A program made the position numbers and the translations under genes. 41,504 bases of DNA from Bacillota bacterium (GTDB lineage: Bacteria; Bacillota; Clostridia; Peptostreptococcales; Anaerovoracaceae), in the NCBI GenBank assembly GCA_016284575.1, contig JAEEPD010000202.1, positions 1 to 41,504 on the forward strand, given 5' to 3'. A model generated the notes under the pieces. That model searched no databases and had not been told where the DNA came from. It saw only the letters and a list, made by a program, of their open reading frames with translations. Shown piece after piece: positions 8,694 to 17,761 of the stretch. Position 1 is the stretch's first letter. The number at the start of each line of letters is the position of its first letter.

Positions 8694-10070
8694 CTAGTCC
8701 TCCACCAGCCTGTTGCTTGCCAGATCCACCTTTGAGTAGTAGATCAGCAGGATAATACCTGCCATGAGCCAGCCCGCAGGATATGCGTAGGTCACCGGCA
8801 GGATGTTTCCGGGGAAGAGGTGAGTAAGCACGAACAGATACAGCTGCCTGAAGGCAACGCCGCCGCCCAGCATGGCAAACATGGGGACCTTTGCATGTCC
8901 CGCGCCTCTTAAGGCTGCGGAGAAGGTCTGGTAGGTGGCCAGCAGGAAGTACACGGGAACGATGTGCCTCAGGAAATAGGTACCCATCTCCACGATGGCA
9001 GGATTGCTGTTGAAGAAGCGTGCCAGCACCGGAGCCGAGGCAAATACTGCCACGCCTGCCACGATGCAGAAGCCGTAGTTCATAAGGGTGGAGATCAGAA
9101 TGCTGCGCTTTGCCCTGTCCAGCTGCCCCTTGCCAAGGTTCTGTCCCACGAAGGTGGACAGCGCCGTGGTAATGGACTGGATGGGAAGCTGAATTATCTG
9201 CGCCACCTTGTTGTAGGCGGTCCAGCCGCCCATCACGGTGCCGCCAAAGGCATTGATGTAGCTCTGAACGAAGAGGTTGGAGAAGGATGTTATGCACATC
9301 TGTATGGCCGCAGGGATGCCCACGTTTATGATCTTCGACATCATGTCCCTGTGGATCTTCAGCTTTTTCAGGCTCAGCTTTATGGGGCCATCCTCTGTGA
9401 ACAGTATCCACAGCACTATGATGCAGGAGATGAACTGGGCAATGGAGGTGGCAACAGCAACACCCAGAACGCCCCAGTTGAATTTGATAACGAAGAGCAG
9501 GTCCAGGATGATGTTGACGATGCAGGATACCACCATTATATAGAAGGGTCTGGAGCTGTCGCCCACGGCTCTGAGTACGCCTGCGCCTATGTTGTAGATG
9601 ACCGGCGGGATCATCAGGGCATACAGCAGGAACAGGTAGGTATGAGCGTCCTTGTAGATGTCTGCGGGCACCTTCATAAGCTTAAGGATGCCGGGCAGAA
9701 GAGTAACGCCTGTCACGCTCAGTATGGCGCCCAGGATGGCGGACATAAGCATGGCAGTGTGCACTGCATCGTTCACCCTGTCGTACTGATGCGCTCCGTA
9801 GTACTGGGAGATGACTATGCCTGCGCCGCCTCCAAGGCCCATGGCGAAGGCTATCATCATATTGAGGGCCGGGCCCACATTGCCAACGGCGGAGAAGGCC
9901 GCATCAGAGGCATAGTTGCCCACCACCCAGGTGTCCACGGTGTTGTAGAGCATCTGGAACAGATTACCCACCAGCAGGGGGATGGCAAAGCTTATGATAT
10001 GTCTGGAGATGCTGCCCTCCGTCATATCCACGTCTTTGCTTTTCTTCTTTCTTTTTTCGGGTTCTGACAT
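8694..10070 (-). CDS. MATE family efflux transporter
   Basis: 458 aa polytopic; GSISRHIISFAIPLLVGNLFQMLYNTVDTWVVGNY...GPALNMMIAFAMGLGGGAGIVISQYYGA. Confidence 0.93.
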   Translation of the reverse strand: MSEPEKRKKKSKDVDMTEGSISRHIISFAIPLLVGNLFQMLYNTVDTWVVGNYASDAAFSAVGNVGPALNMMIAFAMGLGGGAGIVISQYYGAHQYDRVNDAVHTAMLMSAILGAILSVTGVTLLPGILKLMKVPADIYKDAHTYLFLLYALMIPPVIYNIGAGVLRAVGDSSRPFYIMVVSCIVNIILDLLFVIKFNWGVLGVAVATSIAQFISCIIVLWILFTEDGPIKLSLKKLKIHRDMMSKIINVGIPAAIQMCITSFSNLFVQSYINAFGGTVMGGWTAYNKVAQIIQLPIQSITTALSTFVGQNLGKGQLDRAKRSILISTLMNYGFCIVAGVAVFASAPVLARFFNSNPAIVEMGTYFLRHIVPVYFLLATYQTFSAALRGAGHAKVPMFAMLGGGVAFRQLYLFVLTHLFPGNILPVTYAYPAGWLMAGIILLIYYSKVDLASNRLVED

Positions 10071-10161
10071 AAAAACCTCGGATTCTGCAAAATTCTGCTA
10101 AATATATGGAAATTCATTTATTAACGTGGTAATATATGGATGACGGACTCGATAAAACATA

Positions 10162-10728
10162 ATGTGGGTCCGTATTTTTTGTTCGATCTTTATACTTTCT
10201 CTGGCAGCTATTGCCGAAAGGGATATCCGGGAGCGGATAATTCCCGACATGTGGATAATTATATGCCTGTTTTCGGGAATTTCAATGCTTTTCTTTGCTG
10301 AAGCGGCACTTTTTATTGATGATGATTTTTCTCTGATCTATCAGGCCTTCAGAGAGCTTCCGGGAGAATTATGGACAGGCTTTTCAGACGCCCTGCTGCA
10401 GGGCTTTAAGGGAGCTTTCGGAGTCTGGGGCATATGGCTTTTTATGGCGGCTGTTTCCGCCCTCTTTGGTCAGCCCCCGCCCTTTGGCATGGGGGATGCC
10501 AGGCTTTTCGCCGTGCTGTCCCTCTGCCTGGGGCCGATGGCCGTCCTTCGCATATTCTGCCTCTCCTGCCTGCTCTCAGGTCTATGGTGCGCCGCCCTTC
10601 TTGCCCTTAAAAAGATAAAAAGAAAGGACCAAATCGCCTTTGGCCCTTTCATAAGTCTTTCGACTGTTATTTACTTGTTGTCTTCTTCCCACATGTGCTT
10701 TACGAGTCTGAGCATGTTGCAGGTGTAA
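10162..10728 (+). CDS. A24-family prepilin peptidase
   Basis: AERDIRERIIPDMW (first Asp) and FGMGDARLFAVLSLCLG (GxGD), FGPFISL; polytopic, about 188 aa. Confidence 0.75.
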   Translation: MWVRIFCSIFILSLAAIAERDIRERIIPDMWIIICLFSGISMLFFAEAALFIDDDFSLIYQAFRELPGELWTGFSDALLQGFKGAFGVWGIWLFMAAVSALFGQPPPFGMGDARLFAVLSLCLGPMAVLRIFCLSCLLSGLWCAALLALKKIKRKDQIAFGPFISLSTVIYLLSSSHMCFTSLSMLQV

Positions 10729-11690
10729 CCCCACTCATTGTCGTAATATGCTACGAACTTGAAGAAGCGGTCGTTCAGCTCGATTCCCTGACGGGCGTCG
10801 AATGCGCAGGGCTGCGGGCAGCCGATGAAGTCGGAGGTAACGACCTCATCATCCACGTACTCGATAACTTCCTTCAGAGGACCTTCTGCTGCCTCCTTCA
10901 TCTTCTGGCAGATGTCTGCATAGCTGGTAGGTGTCTTCAGCATCAGGTTCACGTCTATGATGGAAACGTCAACGGTGGGAACTCTGTATGCGATACCGGT
11001 CAGCTTGCCGGCAACCTCAGGAATTACCAGACCTACAGCCTTAGCTGCGCCTGTGGTGGTGGGGATCATGTTTCCAAACACTGCACGGCCTGTTCTCCAG
11101 TCCTTAAGAGACTTGGCATCGACTACCTTCTGCTTTGCGGTTGCCGCGTGAATGGTGCTCATGAGGCCCATTTCGATTCCGTAGTTGTCCTGAATTACCT
11201 TGCACAGAGGTGCCAGGCAGTTGGTGGTGCAGCTTGCTGCGGAAACCACCTGCATGTCGGACTTGTATTCCTTCTCGTTTACGCCGTAAACGAAAGTCGG
11301 AGTGATCTTATCCTTTGCGGGAGCGGAAATTACCATTTTTTTAGCTCCGGCCGCAATGTGCTCCATACCCTTTTCCGTAGTGGTATATGCGCCTGTACAG
11401 TCGATGATGTATTCAGCCCCGCATTCCTTCCAGGGAATCTTGGTTGCATCGCTTTCGCCGAATACAGGGATCTTCTTTCCGTTGAAGATGATGCCGTCCT
11501 CGTACTTTTCCACGGTGCCCTTGAAGCGGCCGAAGGTGGTGTCGTACTTGATCATGTACACCATGTAATCCAGATCTCTGCTTCTCCAGTTGATGCCTGC
11601 TATTTCGTAGGGCTCTCCCATCTCTGCCATGCAGAGCATAGCAACTTTTGCGATACGGCCGAAGCCACTGATGCCTATTTTAACTGACAT
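10671..11690 (-). CDS. gap: Type I glyceraldehyde-3-phosphate dehydrogenase (divergent NAD-binding loop)
   Basis: SAASCTTNCLAPLCKVI catalytic Cys, STIHAATAKQK, NMIPTTTGAAKAVG, YDNEWGY. Confidence 0.95.
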   Translation of the reverse strand: MSVKIGISGFGRIAKVAMLCMAEMGEPYEIAGINWRSRDLDYMVYMIKYDTTFGRFKGTVEKYEDGIIFNGKKIPVFGESDATKIPWKECGAEYIIDCTGAYTTTEKGMEHIAAGAKKMVISAPAKDKITPTFVYGVNEKEYKSDMQVVSAASCTTNCLAPLCKVIQDNYGIEMGLMSTIHAATAKQKVVDAKSLKDWRTGRAVFGNMIPTTTGAAKAVGLVIPEVAGKLTGIAYRVPTVDVSIIDVNLMLKTPTSYADICQKMKEAAEGPLKEVIEYVDDEVVTSDFIGCPQPCAFDARQGIELNDRFFKFVAYYDNEWGYTCNMLRLVKHMWEEDNK

Positions 11691-11773
11691 TACTTGCCTC
11701 CTTTATATATATCGAGCGAAGAATAATTCCTGTAAATATTTTACCAAATCTCCAGCCCTTTATCCATAATAAA

Positions 11774-11825
11774 AAATGATTTATGCTATTGCAAATTAGG
11801 ATACTTGCAATAAGCAAAATCATTT
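11774..11825 (-). terminator. AT-rich terminator downstream of trmB
   Basis: AAATGATTT-4-TATTGCAA / TTGCAATA-4-AAATCATTT arms (17 of 21 paired), followed by a T-tract on the minus strand. Confidence 0.65.
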
Positions 11826-11851
11826 AATACGAGTGCTGCCCGCCGGGCTTA

Positions 11852-12490
11852 TCAGAAAACGATAAAGGCGTAATTGATTGTCTTGCCCCGCTCGGAAAAC
11901 TTGGCTTCGTACTCCGTCATGGCCAGCTCATCCCGCCATTCGGAGCTGTGAAGATCCCTGGAGACCCGCTGAACATCAAGGCCGCAGGCCGAAAACTCCT
12001 CCAAAGACCACTCGAAAAGCTCGTCATTGTCAGTCTTAAAGCAGAGGAAGCCGCCGGGCTTTACGAATAGCCTGTACTGCTCCAAAAAGCCTCTGTGGGT
12101 GAGGCGGCGCTTTTCGTTTCTCGCCTTGGGCCAGGGGTCCGAGAAGTTGAGATATATGCCGTCCAGCTCGTTCTCCTCAAAGCAGGGCTTCTCCTTAAGG
12201 TGATAGGCAGGGATGACCCGCAGGTTCGTGAGCTGAAGCTCCGCAATTTTTTGCAATATGCGTGGGTAGATCTTTCCGCCTCCCTCGCAGGCCAGATAAT
12301 TGTTTTCGGGATGCTTTAAAGCCTCTTCGCTTATGAAGCGGCCCTTCCCTGAGCCTATCTCCAGGTACAGGGGCTTTGGCTCATCAAAAAGAGAAGCCCA
12401 GTGCCCCTTGAGGCTCTCGGGCTCTGAGACCAGCCACTGCCGGCCTTCTTCTATTATCTGTTCTTTGTTTTTTACAGGTCTGTGTCTCAT
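11852..12490 (-). CDS. trmB: tRNA (guanine-N7-)-methyltransferase
   Basis: YLEIGSGKGRFI, LDGIYLNFSDPWPKARNEKRRLTHRGFLEQY. Confidence 0.95.
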   Translation of the reverse strand: MRHRPVKNKEQIIEEGRQWLVSEPESLKGHWASLFDEPKPLYLEIGSGKGRFISEEALKHPENNYLACEGGGKIYPRILQKIAELQLTNLRVIPAYHLKEKPCFEENELDGIYLNFSDPWPKARNEKRRLTHRGFLEQYRLFVKPGGFLCFKTDNDELFEWSLEEFSACGLDVQRVSRDLHSSEWRDELAMTEYEAKFSERGKTINYAFIVF

Positions 12491-12493
12491 GGT

Positions 12494-13306
12494 CTAGATC
12501 AGCGGGAATCTCCTCATTACTATCATTGCAGCCAGATAGAGAGCAAAAAGAAGGCCTGCGGTCAGGTCCTTTCTGCCGTATTTCAGAGCGTGGAGACGGG
12601 TCCTGCCCTCTCCTCCTCTGTAGCAGCGGGCCTCCATGGCCATGGCCAGGTCCGCGGCTATCCTGAAGGCGCTTACGAAAAGGGGCACCAGAAGAGGCAC
12701 AAGGCTTTTCGCCCTGTCCATCAGCTTTCCTGTCTCGAAATTCGCGCCTCTTGCGGTCTGGGCCTTCATTATCTTGTCAGTCTCCTCCAGAAGGGTCGGG
12801 ATGAAGCGCAGGGCTATTCCCATCATCATGGCCAGCTCGTGGGGCGAGACCTTGAAGAGCTTCAGGAAGCCCAGCAGGTTCTCAAGACCGTCAGTGAGCT
12901 CTATGGGCTTGGTGGTGAGGGTCAGAAGGGAGCTGCCGAAGATGAGCAGCACCAGTCTAGCGGCCATGAAGCCGCCCCGGTGTATGCTTTCCCGGCTCAT
13001 CTTTATAATGCCCCACTGCCAGATCATGTGCTCTCCGGCGCTGAAGAACACGTTTATGATAAGGGTGAAGATTATAAGGAACATTACGGGCTTAAGGCCC
13101 CGGGTGACAAAGCGCAGGGGCACCTTTGAGAGCTTTATCACGCAAAGCAGACAAAGTCCCGCAAAAAGAAGCCCTGTAAAGCTTTTTGCGATGAACAGGG
13201 ATATCAGAAATCCAAAAGTACCCAGAACCTTGGTCCTCGAATCAAGGCTGTGGATTGGGGATTCTGCCGGATAATATTGTCCCAGTGTGATGTCTGTTAA
13301 TGCCAT
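12494..13306 (-). CDS. ecfT: ECF transporter transmembrane component EcfT
   Basis: LTDITLGQYYPAESPIHSLDSRTKVLGT; AMEARCYRGGEGRTRLH coupling motif. Confidence 0.93.
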   Translation of the reverse strand: MALTDITLGQYYPAESPIHSLDSRTKVLGTFGFLISLFIAKSFTGLLFAGLCLLCVIKLSKVPLRFVTRGLKPVMFLIIFTLIINVFFSAGEHMIWQWGIIKMSRESIHRGGFMAARLVLLIFGSSLLTLTTKPIELTDGLENLLGFLKLFKVSPHELAMMMGIALRFIPTLLEETDKIMKAQTARGANFETGKLMDRAKSLVPLLVPLFVSAFRIAADLAMAMEARCYRGGEGRTRLHALKYGRKDLTAGLLFALYLAAMIVMRRFPLI

Positions 13307-13321
13307 TATGATGATTTATAA

Positions 13322-13433
13322 GTGCTTTGCTTACTGCCCTCAGGGCCCGCTCTCGCCCTTCGCCAAACAAGCTGAGGTCTATTGGCTTGGGCTGGCGCTT
13401 GCGACGACCCCTCGCGGCAGTAAGCTTCAGCAC
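13322..13433. repeat. Long imperfect palindrome between ecfA2 and ecfT
   Basis: GTGCT-TT-GCTTACTGCC (13322-13338) pairs with GGCAGTAAGC-TTC-AGCAC (13416-13433). Confidence 0.6.
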
Positions 13434-13440
13434 ATTCATA

Positions 13441-14307
13441 TTACTCAAATTTACCTTGTAACGCTTTTGCTATTTCCTCTGCGGCGGCTTCGGTGGTAAG
13501 AGCGGGACTGAGGCTGCTGAAGAAGCTGTTTTTCTCAGCCAGTCTGCGTACGAAGCTGGCTGCAGGAGGCGGAAGTATGCCTGAGCGGGCCATAAGCTCC
13601 GCGTCCCCGAATACCTCCTGAGGCGTGCCCAGCTTAAGGAGCTCGCCGTGGGAGAGCAGCAGGATCTTGTCCGAAAGCTCCACCACATCCGCCATATTGT
13701 GGGAGATCATTACTATGGAAAGCTTAGGGTTCTTTCTGAGAGCCAGGACCATGTCCAGTATCTCGTCATGTCCCTGGGGATCCAGCCCCGCGGTGGGCTC
13801 ATCCAGTATCAGAAGCTCGGGCTCCATGGCCAGAACTCCAGCTATCGCCACGCGCCTTTTCTGGCCTCCTGAGAGCTCAAAAGGACTTCTTTGACCAAAT
13901 ATGTCAGGATCGATGGAAACGAGGCTCAGAGCCCCCCTGGAGCGCCTCAGAGCGTCCTCCTCGGAGCACCCGAGGTTCTTGGGACCAAACATTACATCCT
14001 TCAGCACCGTCTCCTCGAAAAGCTGGTACTCCGGATACTGGAACACCAGTCCTATGCGGTGCCGAAGGGCCATGGCCTCGGGGGTCTTTTCATTTATATC
14101 CTTGCCGTCCACCAGTACCCTTCCGCTGTCCGGCTTAAGAAGGCCGTTCAGATGCTGGGCCAATGTGGACTTGCCGCAGCCGGTGGAGCCGATAAAGGAA
14201 ACGAATTCACCCTCTTCTATAGTAAAGCTCACATCCTTAAGGGCGGCGGTCTCAAAGGCCAGCCCCTTGCCATAGGTGTGATAAAGGTTTTCTATACTTA
14301 AGCGCAT
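13441..14307 (-). CDS. ecfA2: ECF transporter ATPase EcfA2
   Basis: Walker A GSTGCGKSTL; FELSGGQKRRVAIAGVLAMEPELLILDEPTAGLDPQG. Confidence 0.93.
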   Translation of the reverse strand: MRLSIENLYHTYGKGLAFETAALKDVSFTIEEGEFVSFIGSTGCGKSTLAQHLNGLLKPDSGRVLVDGKDINEKTPEAMALRHRIGLVFQYPEYQLFEETVLKDVMFGPKNLGCSEEDALRRSRGALSLVSIDPDIFGQRSPFELSGGQKRRVAIAGVLAMEPELLILDEPTAGLDPQGHDEILDMVLALRKNPKLSIVMISHNMADVVELSDKILLLSHGELLKLGTPQEVFGDAELMARSGILPPPAASFVRRLAEKNSFFSSLSPALTTEAAAEEIAKALQGKFE

Positions 14308-15179
14308 GGGACTGCCTCCCCTGCCGTTTTTCTGCCTGCAGTCAGGCTTTCCAGGGCTGCCATCAGGTCCTCCTCGGTGACTATGTCCTTCGGAAGCTCA
14401 ATGCCCCTTGCCTTGAGCTGATCCGCCAGCTCTATGGCGAAGGGAAGCACCAGCTTCATTTCGCGGAGCCTGTCCTCCCGGGCGAATACCTCAAGGGGCG
14501 TGCCCTCCATGGCCAGCTGACCGTCTTTCAGCACCACTATGCGGTCCGCCTTTGCGGCCTCCTCCATGAAGTGGGTTATAAGGACTATGGTCTTGCCCTG
14601 TCTGTGAAGATCGCAGATCACGTCTATTATCTCCGCCCTGCCGGATGGATCCAGCATGGCGGTGGGTTCATCGAATATCATGCAGGAGGACTGCATGGCA
14701 AGAACGCCTGCAATGGCCACCCTCTGCTTCTGGCCGCCGGAGAGCTGATGGGGCCCCTTCCTGCGGTTGTCGTACATGTTTACGGCCTTCAGAGCTTCAT
14801 CCACCCTGCGGCGTATCTCAGCCGGGTCAACGCCCAGATTCTCCGGGCCGAAGGCCACATCGTCCTCCACCACGGAGCTCACCAGCTGATTGTCCGGATT
14901 CTGGAATACCATGCCCACCTGAGAGCGTATCTTCCAGATCAGGTCTTCGTCTGAGGTATCCATGCCCGCAACGCAAACCTTGCCTTCCTCCGGCAGGAGC
15001 AAGGCATTGAGGCATTTTGCGAGGGTGGATTTTCCCGAGCCGTTGGGGCCTACTATGGCCACGAATTCGCCGTTTCTGATGTCCAGGCTCAGGTCCTTAA
15101 GGGTGGGCTCGGCGGGAGCATCCTCCTCCGACTCGGGATATGAAAATGTGATGTTTTTAACTTCTATGATGTTTTCCAT
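14298..15179 (-). CDS. ecfA1: ECF transporter ATPase EcfA1
   Basis: Walker A GPNGSGKSTL; LSGGQKQRVAIAGVLAMQSSCMIFDEPTAMLDPSG. Confidence 0.93.
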   Translation of the reverse strand: MENIIEVKNITFSYPESEEDAPAEPTLKDLSLDIRNGEFVAIVGPNGSGKSTLAKCLNALLLPEEGKVCVAGMDTSDEDLIWKIRSQVGMVFQNPDNQLVSSVVEDDVAFGPENLGVDPAEIRRRVDEALKAVNMYDNRRKGPHQLSGGQKQRVAIAGVLAMQSSCMIFDEPTAMLDPSGRAEIIDVICDLHRQGKTIVLITHFMEEAAKADRIVVLKDGQLAMEGTPLEVFAREDRLREMKLVLPFAIELADQLKARGIELPKDIVTEEDLMAALESLTAGRKTAGEAVPCA

Positions 15180-15250
15180 ACGGGAGGCATTTTATCATCC
15201 GTCTGGCCTTATGTAAAGAGACCAAACTGCGGCCATATGACAAGGCCAGA

Positions 15251-15934
15251 TCAGTCGCGCAGGCGGTTGCGGTCCCTTGGGAAGCCGGGCTGGCGCTTCT
15301 CCAGCTCGTGGACCTGCTTTTCGAAATCGTCCATCTCCTCGGGCATGGAATCTTCCTCGGAGAGGTCCAGGCTGTTTCTGTCAATGCCCGGCTTTTTGAT
15401 GAACTCCACTCTGCGAAGCCACAGGATCATGAGAACGGAGCCGGCCAGGACCATGAGCCGCAGAACAAGATAGAGCAGTGTGTTCAGCAGCTGAGCCTTC
15501 ATGCCGCCGTAGACTATGTTGTAAACGATTATGGAGATAAAGCCTGCAAGGGAGCTTACCGCCGCCAGCAGGAAACGGGCCGGTATGGTGGAATAGCTGC
15601 CGTTGTACTGGTGGTAGCGAAGGGGCTCGTTATAGAAAAGGCCCTTCCCTGCCGCCCACAAGGCCATGGCAGTGCCGAAGACCTCGGGTATATAGGGCAG
15701 AAGCATGGATCTCGTGTTCATGCCGGAGAATTTGAAGAAGCCGCTCACAAAGCAGCAGGCAAATACCAGCAGCGATGCTCCCGCCAGCTTCCAGGAAAAG
15801 CTCTTGTACTCGCCTTCCTTGTGGAAGTAGTAGTTGGGGCCAACGTAGATCACATTGCCCTGAGCATCCTCCACCAGGTACTTGAGCATGTCTCTGTATT
15901 CTTTTCTAAGCGTTATAAAACGTTCTATCCTCAT
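15251..15934 (-). CDS. Hypothetical multi-pass membrane protein
   Basis: 227 aa, four or more predicted TM segments, charged C-terminal tail. Confidence 0.65.
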   Translation of the reverse strand: MRIERFITLRKEYRDMLKYLVEDAQGNVIYVGPNYYFHKEGEYKSFSWKLAGASLLVFACCFVSGFFKFSGMNTRSMLLPYIPEVFGTAMALWAAGKGLFYNEPLRYHQYNGSYSTIPARFLLAAVSSLAGFISIIVYNIVYGGMKAQLLNTLLYLVLRLMVLAGSVLMILWLRRVEFIKKPGIDRNSLDLSEEDSMPEEMDDFEKQVHELEKRQPGFPRDRNRLRD

Positions 15935-16014
15935 GGCATTCTCCTATCGTGCATAACTAATTAAGTATATCACAGCAAGCCGGCAGGTGCATTAATAAAT
16001 ATTGCCCAGATAAA

Positions 16015-16041
16015 AACCGGCAGGTTTTTGGCCTGCCGGTT
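16015..16041 (-). terminator. Rho-independent terminator of the opp operon
   Basis: AACCGGCAGG/CCTGCCGGTT stem with T-tract on the minus strand. Confidence 0.85.
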
Positions 16042-16070
16042 CAGTTCGTCTTTTGACTTGTCAGACTATA

Positions 16071-17615
16071 TTAGTCTTCGTAGATTACCCAGTTGTAAGC
16101 TTCGAGGTTCCACAGAGAGATGGAGGGGCTGAACTTGCAGCCTTCGATGTCGTCTCTGATACCGAAGATGGTGTCAACTTCTGCGAACGGCATGGTGTAT
16201 CTGATGTCGTAGATGTACTGGAGGGTTTCCTTGATCATGGTCTTTCTCTTTTCGAGGTCGTAGCACTGTTCAAGGTCATCCAGCATCTTGTCCAGCTTGT
16301 CATCGTTGTTTCCGATTCTGGAACCAAATGCGGAGTCGTAGATGATCAGGATGGAGGTAACTTCAGATGCGTTGCCGGAACGGATGGAAGCTTCCCAGGG
16401 CTTGCCGGATGCAGCAGGCTCACGGGCTGCCAGCTTGGAGGTCTCGATGTGAACATTGAAGCCGACCTTGTTCCAGAACTGCTGAACGATCTCAGCTGCA
16501 GTCTTGAACTCGCCGCCGGAAGCGATGTGGAGCTCGATCTCCATGCCTTCTACGCCGCACTCCTTAACAAGAGCAGCAGCCTTGTCGGGATCATACTCCC
16601 ACTTGCCGGTGCCGCCGCCGTAGATGGGGGTAGCGCCTTCAGTCTTGGAGGGGATGGGGCAGGTCATAACGGAAGCCTGTCCGTCGAAGGTAGCGTCGGT
16701 CAGAGCGTCAAGGTCGATTGCCAGGGACAGAGCCTCGCGGACTCTTCTGTCAGCGAACTTGGGGTTCTGCATGTTGAGGCATACGGTGTAGTACTTGTAT
16801 GCGCGGCCTCTTTCGATGTGATATCCGTCGAAGGAGTCAACACGGTCAGCGTCGTTGCCGTTGATGTAGAATGCCATGTCAGCTTCGCCGGTCTCGAGAG
16901 CGATAACTCTGGAGTTGGCTTCCTGTACGAATCTGATTTCGAATTCGGGGGTCTTGGCCTGTCCGCCGTACCAGGTATCGTTTCTTTCAAGAACGATGTT
17001 GGAACCGGTAGTCCAGCTCTGGAGCTTGTACGGGCCGGTGCCGATGGGCTCTCTCTGATAAGCGTCTGCGCCTACCTTCTCGTAGGTGGTCTTGTCAGCG
17101 ATGTAGGTTCTGCCGCCGCAAAGTACCTGCATAGCAGGGAAGTACGGATAGTTGAAGGCAAGAACTACTTCGTAGTCGCCGTTGGCATAGGAGTTGACAT
17201 CGTCATACCATGCCATGGTGGAGATAGCAGTGGAGTCAGTCTTGGTCTGTGCGAAGGAGAAGAGTACGTCTTCTGCGGTGAAGTCTTCGCCGTTGGAGAA
17301 CTTGACGCCCTCTCTGAGCTTGAACTTCAGGTGGAGGTCATCCAGCCATTCCCACTCAGTTGCCAGATCAGGATTGAAGGTGGCAGTATCATAGTCATAG
17401 TCCATCAGAGCAGAATAGATCAGTCTGTTGGGGATACCCTGAGCTACGGAGTTGGTTCTGGGTCCGAGGTGTGCGGGTTCTTCTTCGGTAACGACGATGA
17501 TTCTTTCCTTAACAGCCTTGTTGGAGTTTCCGTCGTTTCCGCCTTCGCCGCCGCAGGCTGCCAGCATTCCCATTGCCAGTACCAGGACGAGAAGAAGGGA
17601 TACAAATTTCTTCAT
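16071..17615 (-). CDS. ABC transporter substrate-binding lipoprotein (SBP_bac_5, Opp/Dpp type)
   Basis: MKKFVSLLLVLVLAMGMLAAC lipobox; ATEWEWLDDLHLKFKLREGVKFSNGEDFTAEDVLFSF. Confidence 0.93.
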   Translation of the reverse strand: MKKFVSLLLVLVLAMGMLAACGGEGGNDGNSNKAVKERIIVVTEEEPAHLGPRTNSVAQGIPNRLIYSALMDYDYDTATFNPDLATEWEWLDDLHLKFKLREGVKFSNGEDFTAEDVLFSFAQTKTDSTAISTMAWYDDVNSYANGDYEVVLAFNYPYFPAMQVLCGGRTYIADKTTYEKVGADAYQREPIGTGPYKLQSWTTGSNIVLERNDTWYGGQAKTPEFEIRFVQEANSRVIALETGEADMAFYINGNDADRVDSFDGYHIERGRAYKYYTVCLNMQNPKFADRRVREALSLAIDLDALTDATFDGQASVMTCPIPSKTEGATPIYGGGTGKWEYDPDKAAALVKECGVEGMEIELHIASGGEFKTAAEIVQQFWNKVGFNVHIETSKLAAREPAASGKPWEASIRSGNASEVTSILIIYDSAFGSRIGNNDDKLDKMLDDLEQCYDLEKRKTMIKETLQYIYDIRYTMPFAEVDTIFGIRDDIEGCKFSPSISLWNLEAYNWVIYED

Positions 17616-17652
17616 TTTGGTCTTCCTTTCTTGAAAAGTCTGTGCGCATGAG

Positions 17653-17669
17653 ATGTGCCGTGGGCACAT
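17653..17669. promoter_or_regulatory. Hairpin in the leader of the SBP gene (between the transporter ATPase and SBP)
   Basis: ATGTGCC-GTG-GGCACAT perfect 7-bp stem about 38 bp upstream of the SBP start. Confidence 0.4.
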
Positions 17670-17761
17670 TCAGATATCGATATTTTAGCACCATACTTTA
17701 GTGTGGCATAATATCAATTTCCGCGTGATTAATAACACATCTGCATGAATTATATTAGGCT

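Noticed and set aside
8964-10067. 367-aa plus-strand ORF
   Set aside because: Antisense to the MATE gene; His/Gly/Gln-rich artefact
10695-11687. 330-aa plus-strand ORF
   Set aside because: Antisense to gap, artefact
13242-13448. 68-aa minus-strand ORF between ecfA2 and ecfT as a protein-coding gene
   Set aside because: TTG start in the track, no evident RBS, overlaps ecfT start and coincides with a palindrome; mentioned only within the palindrome finding
16053-17651. 532-aa plus-strand ORF
   Set aside because: Mirror of the SBP gene, same artefact
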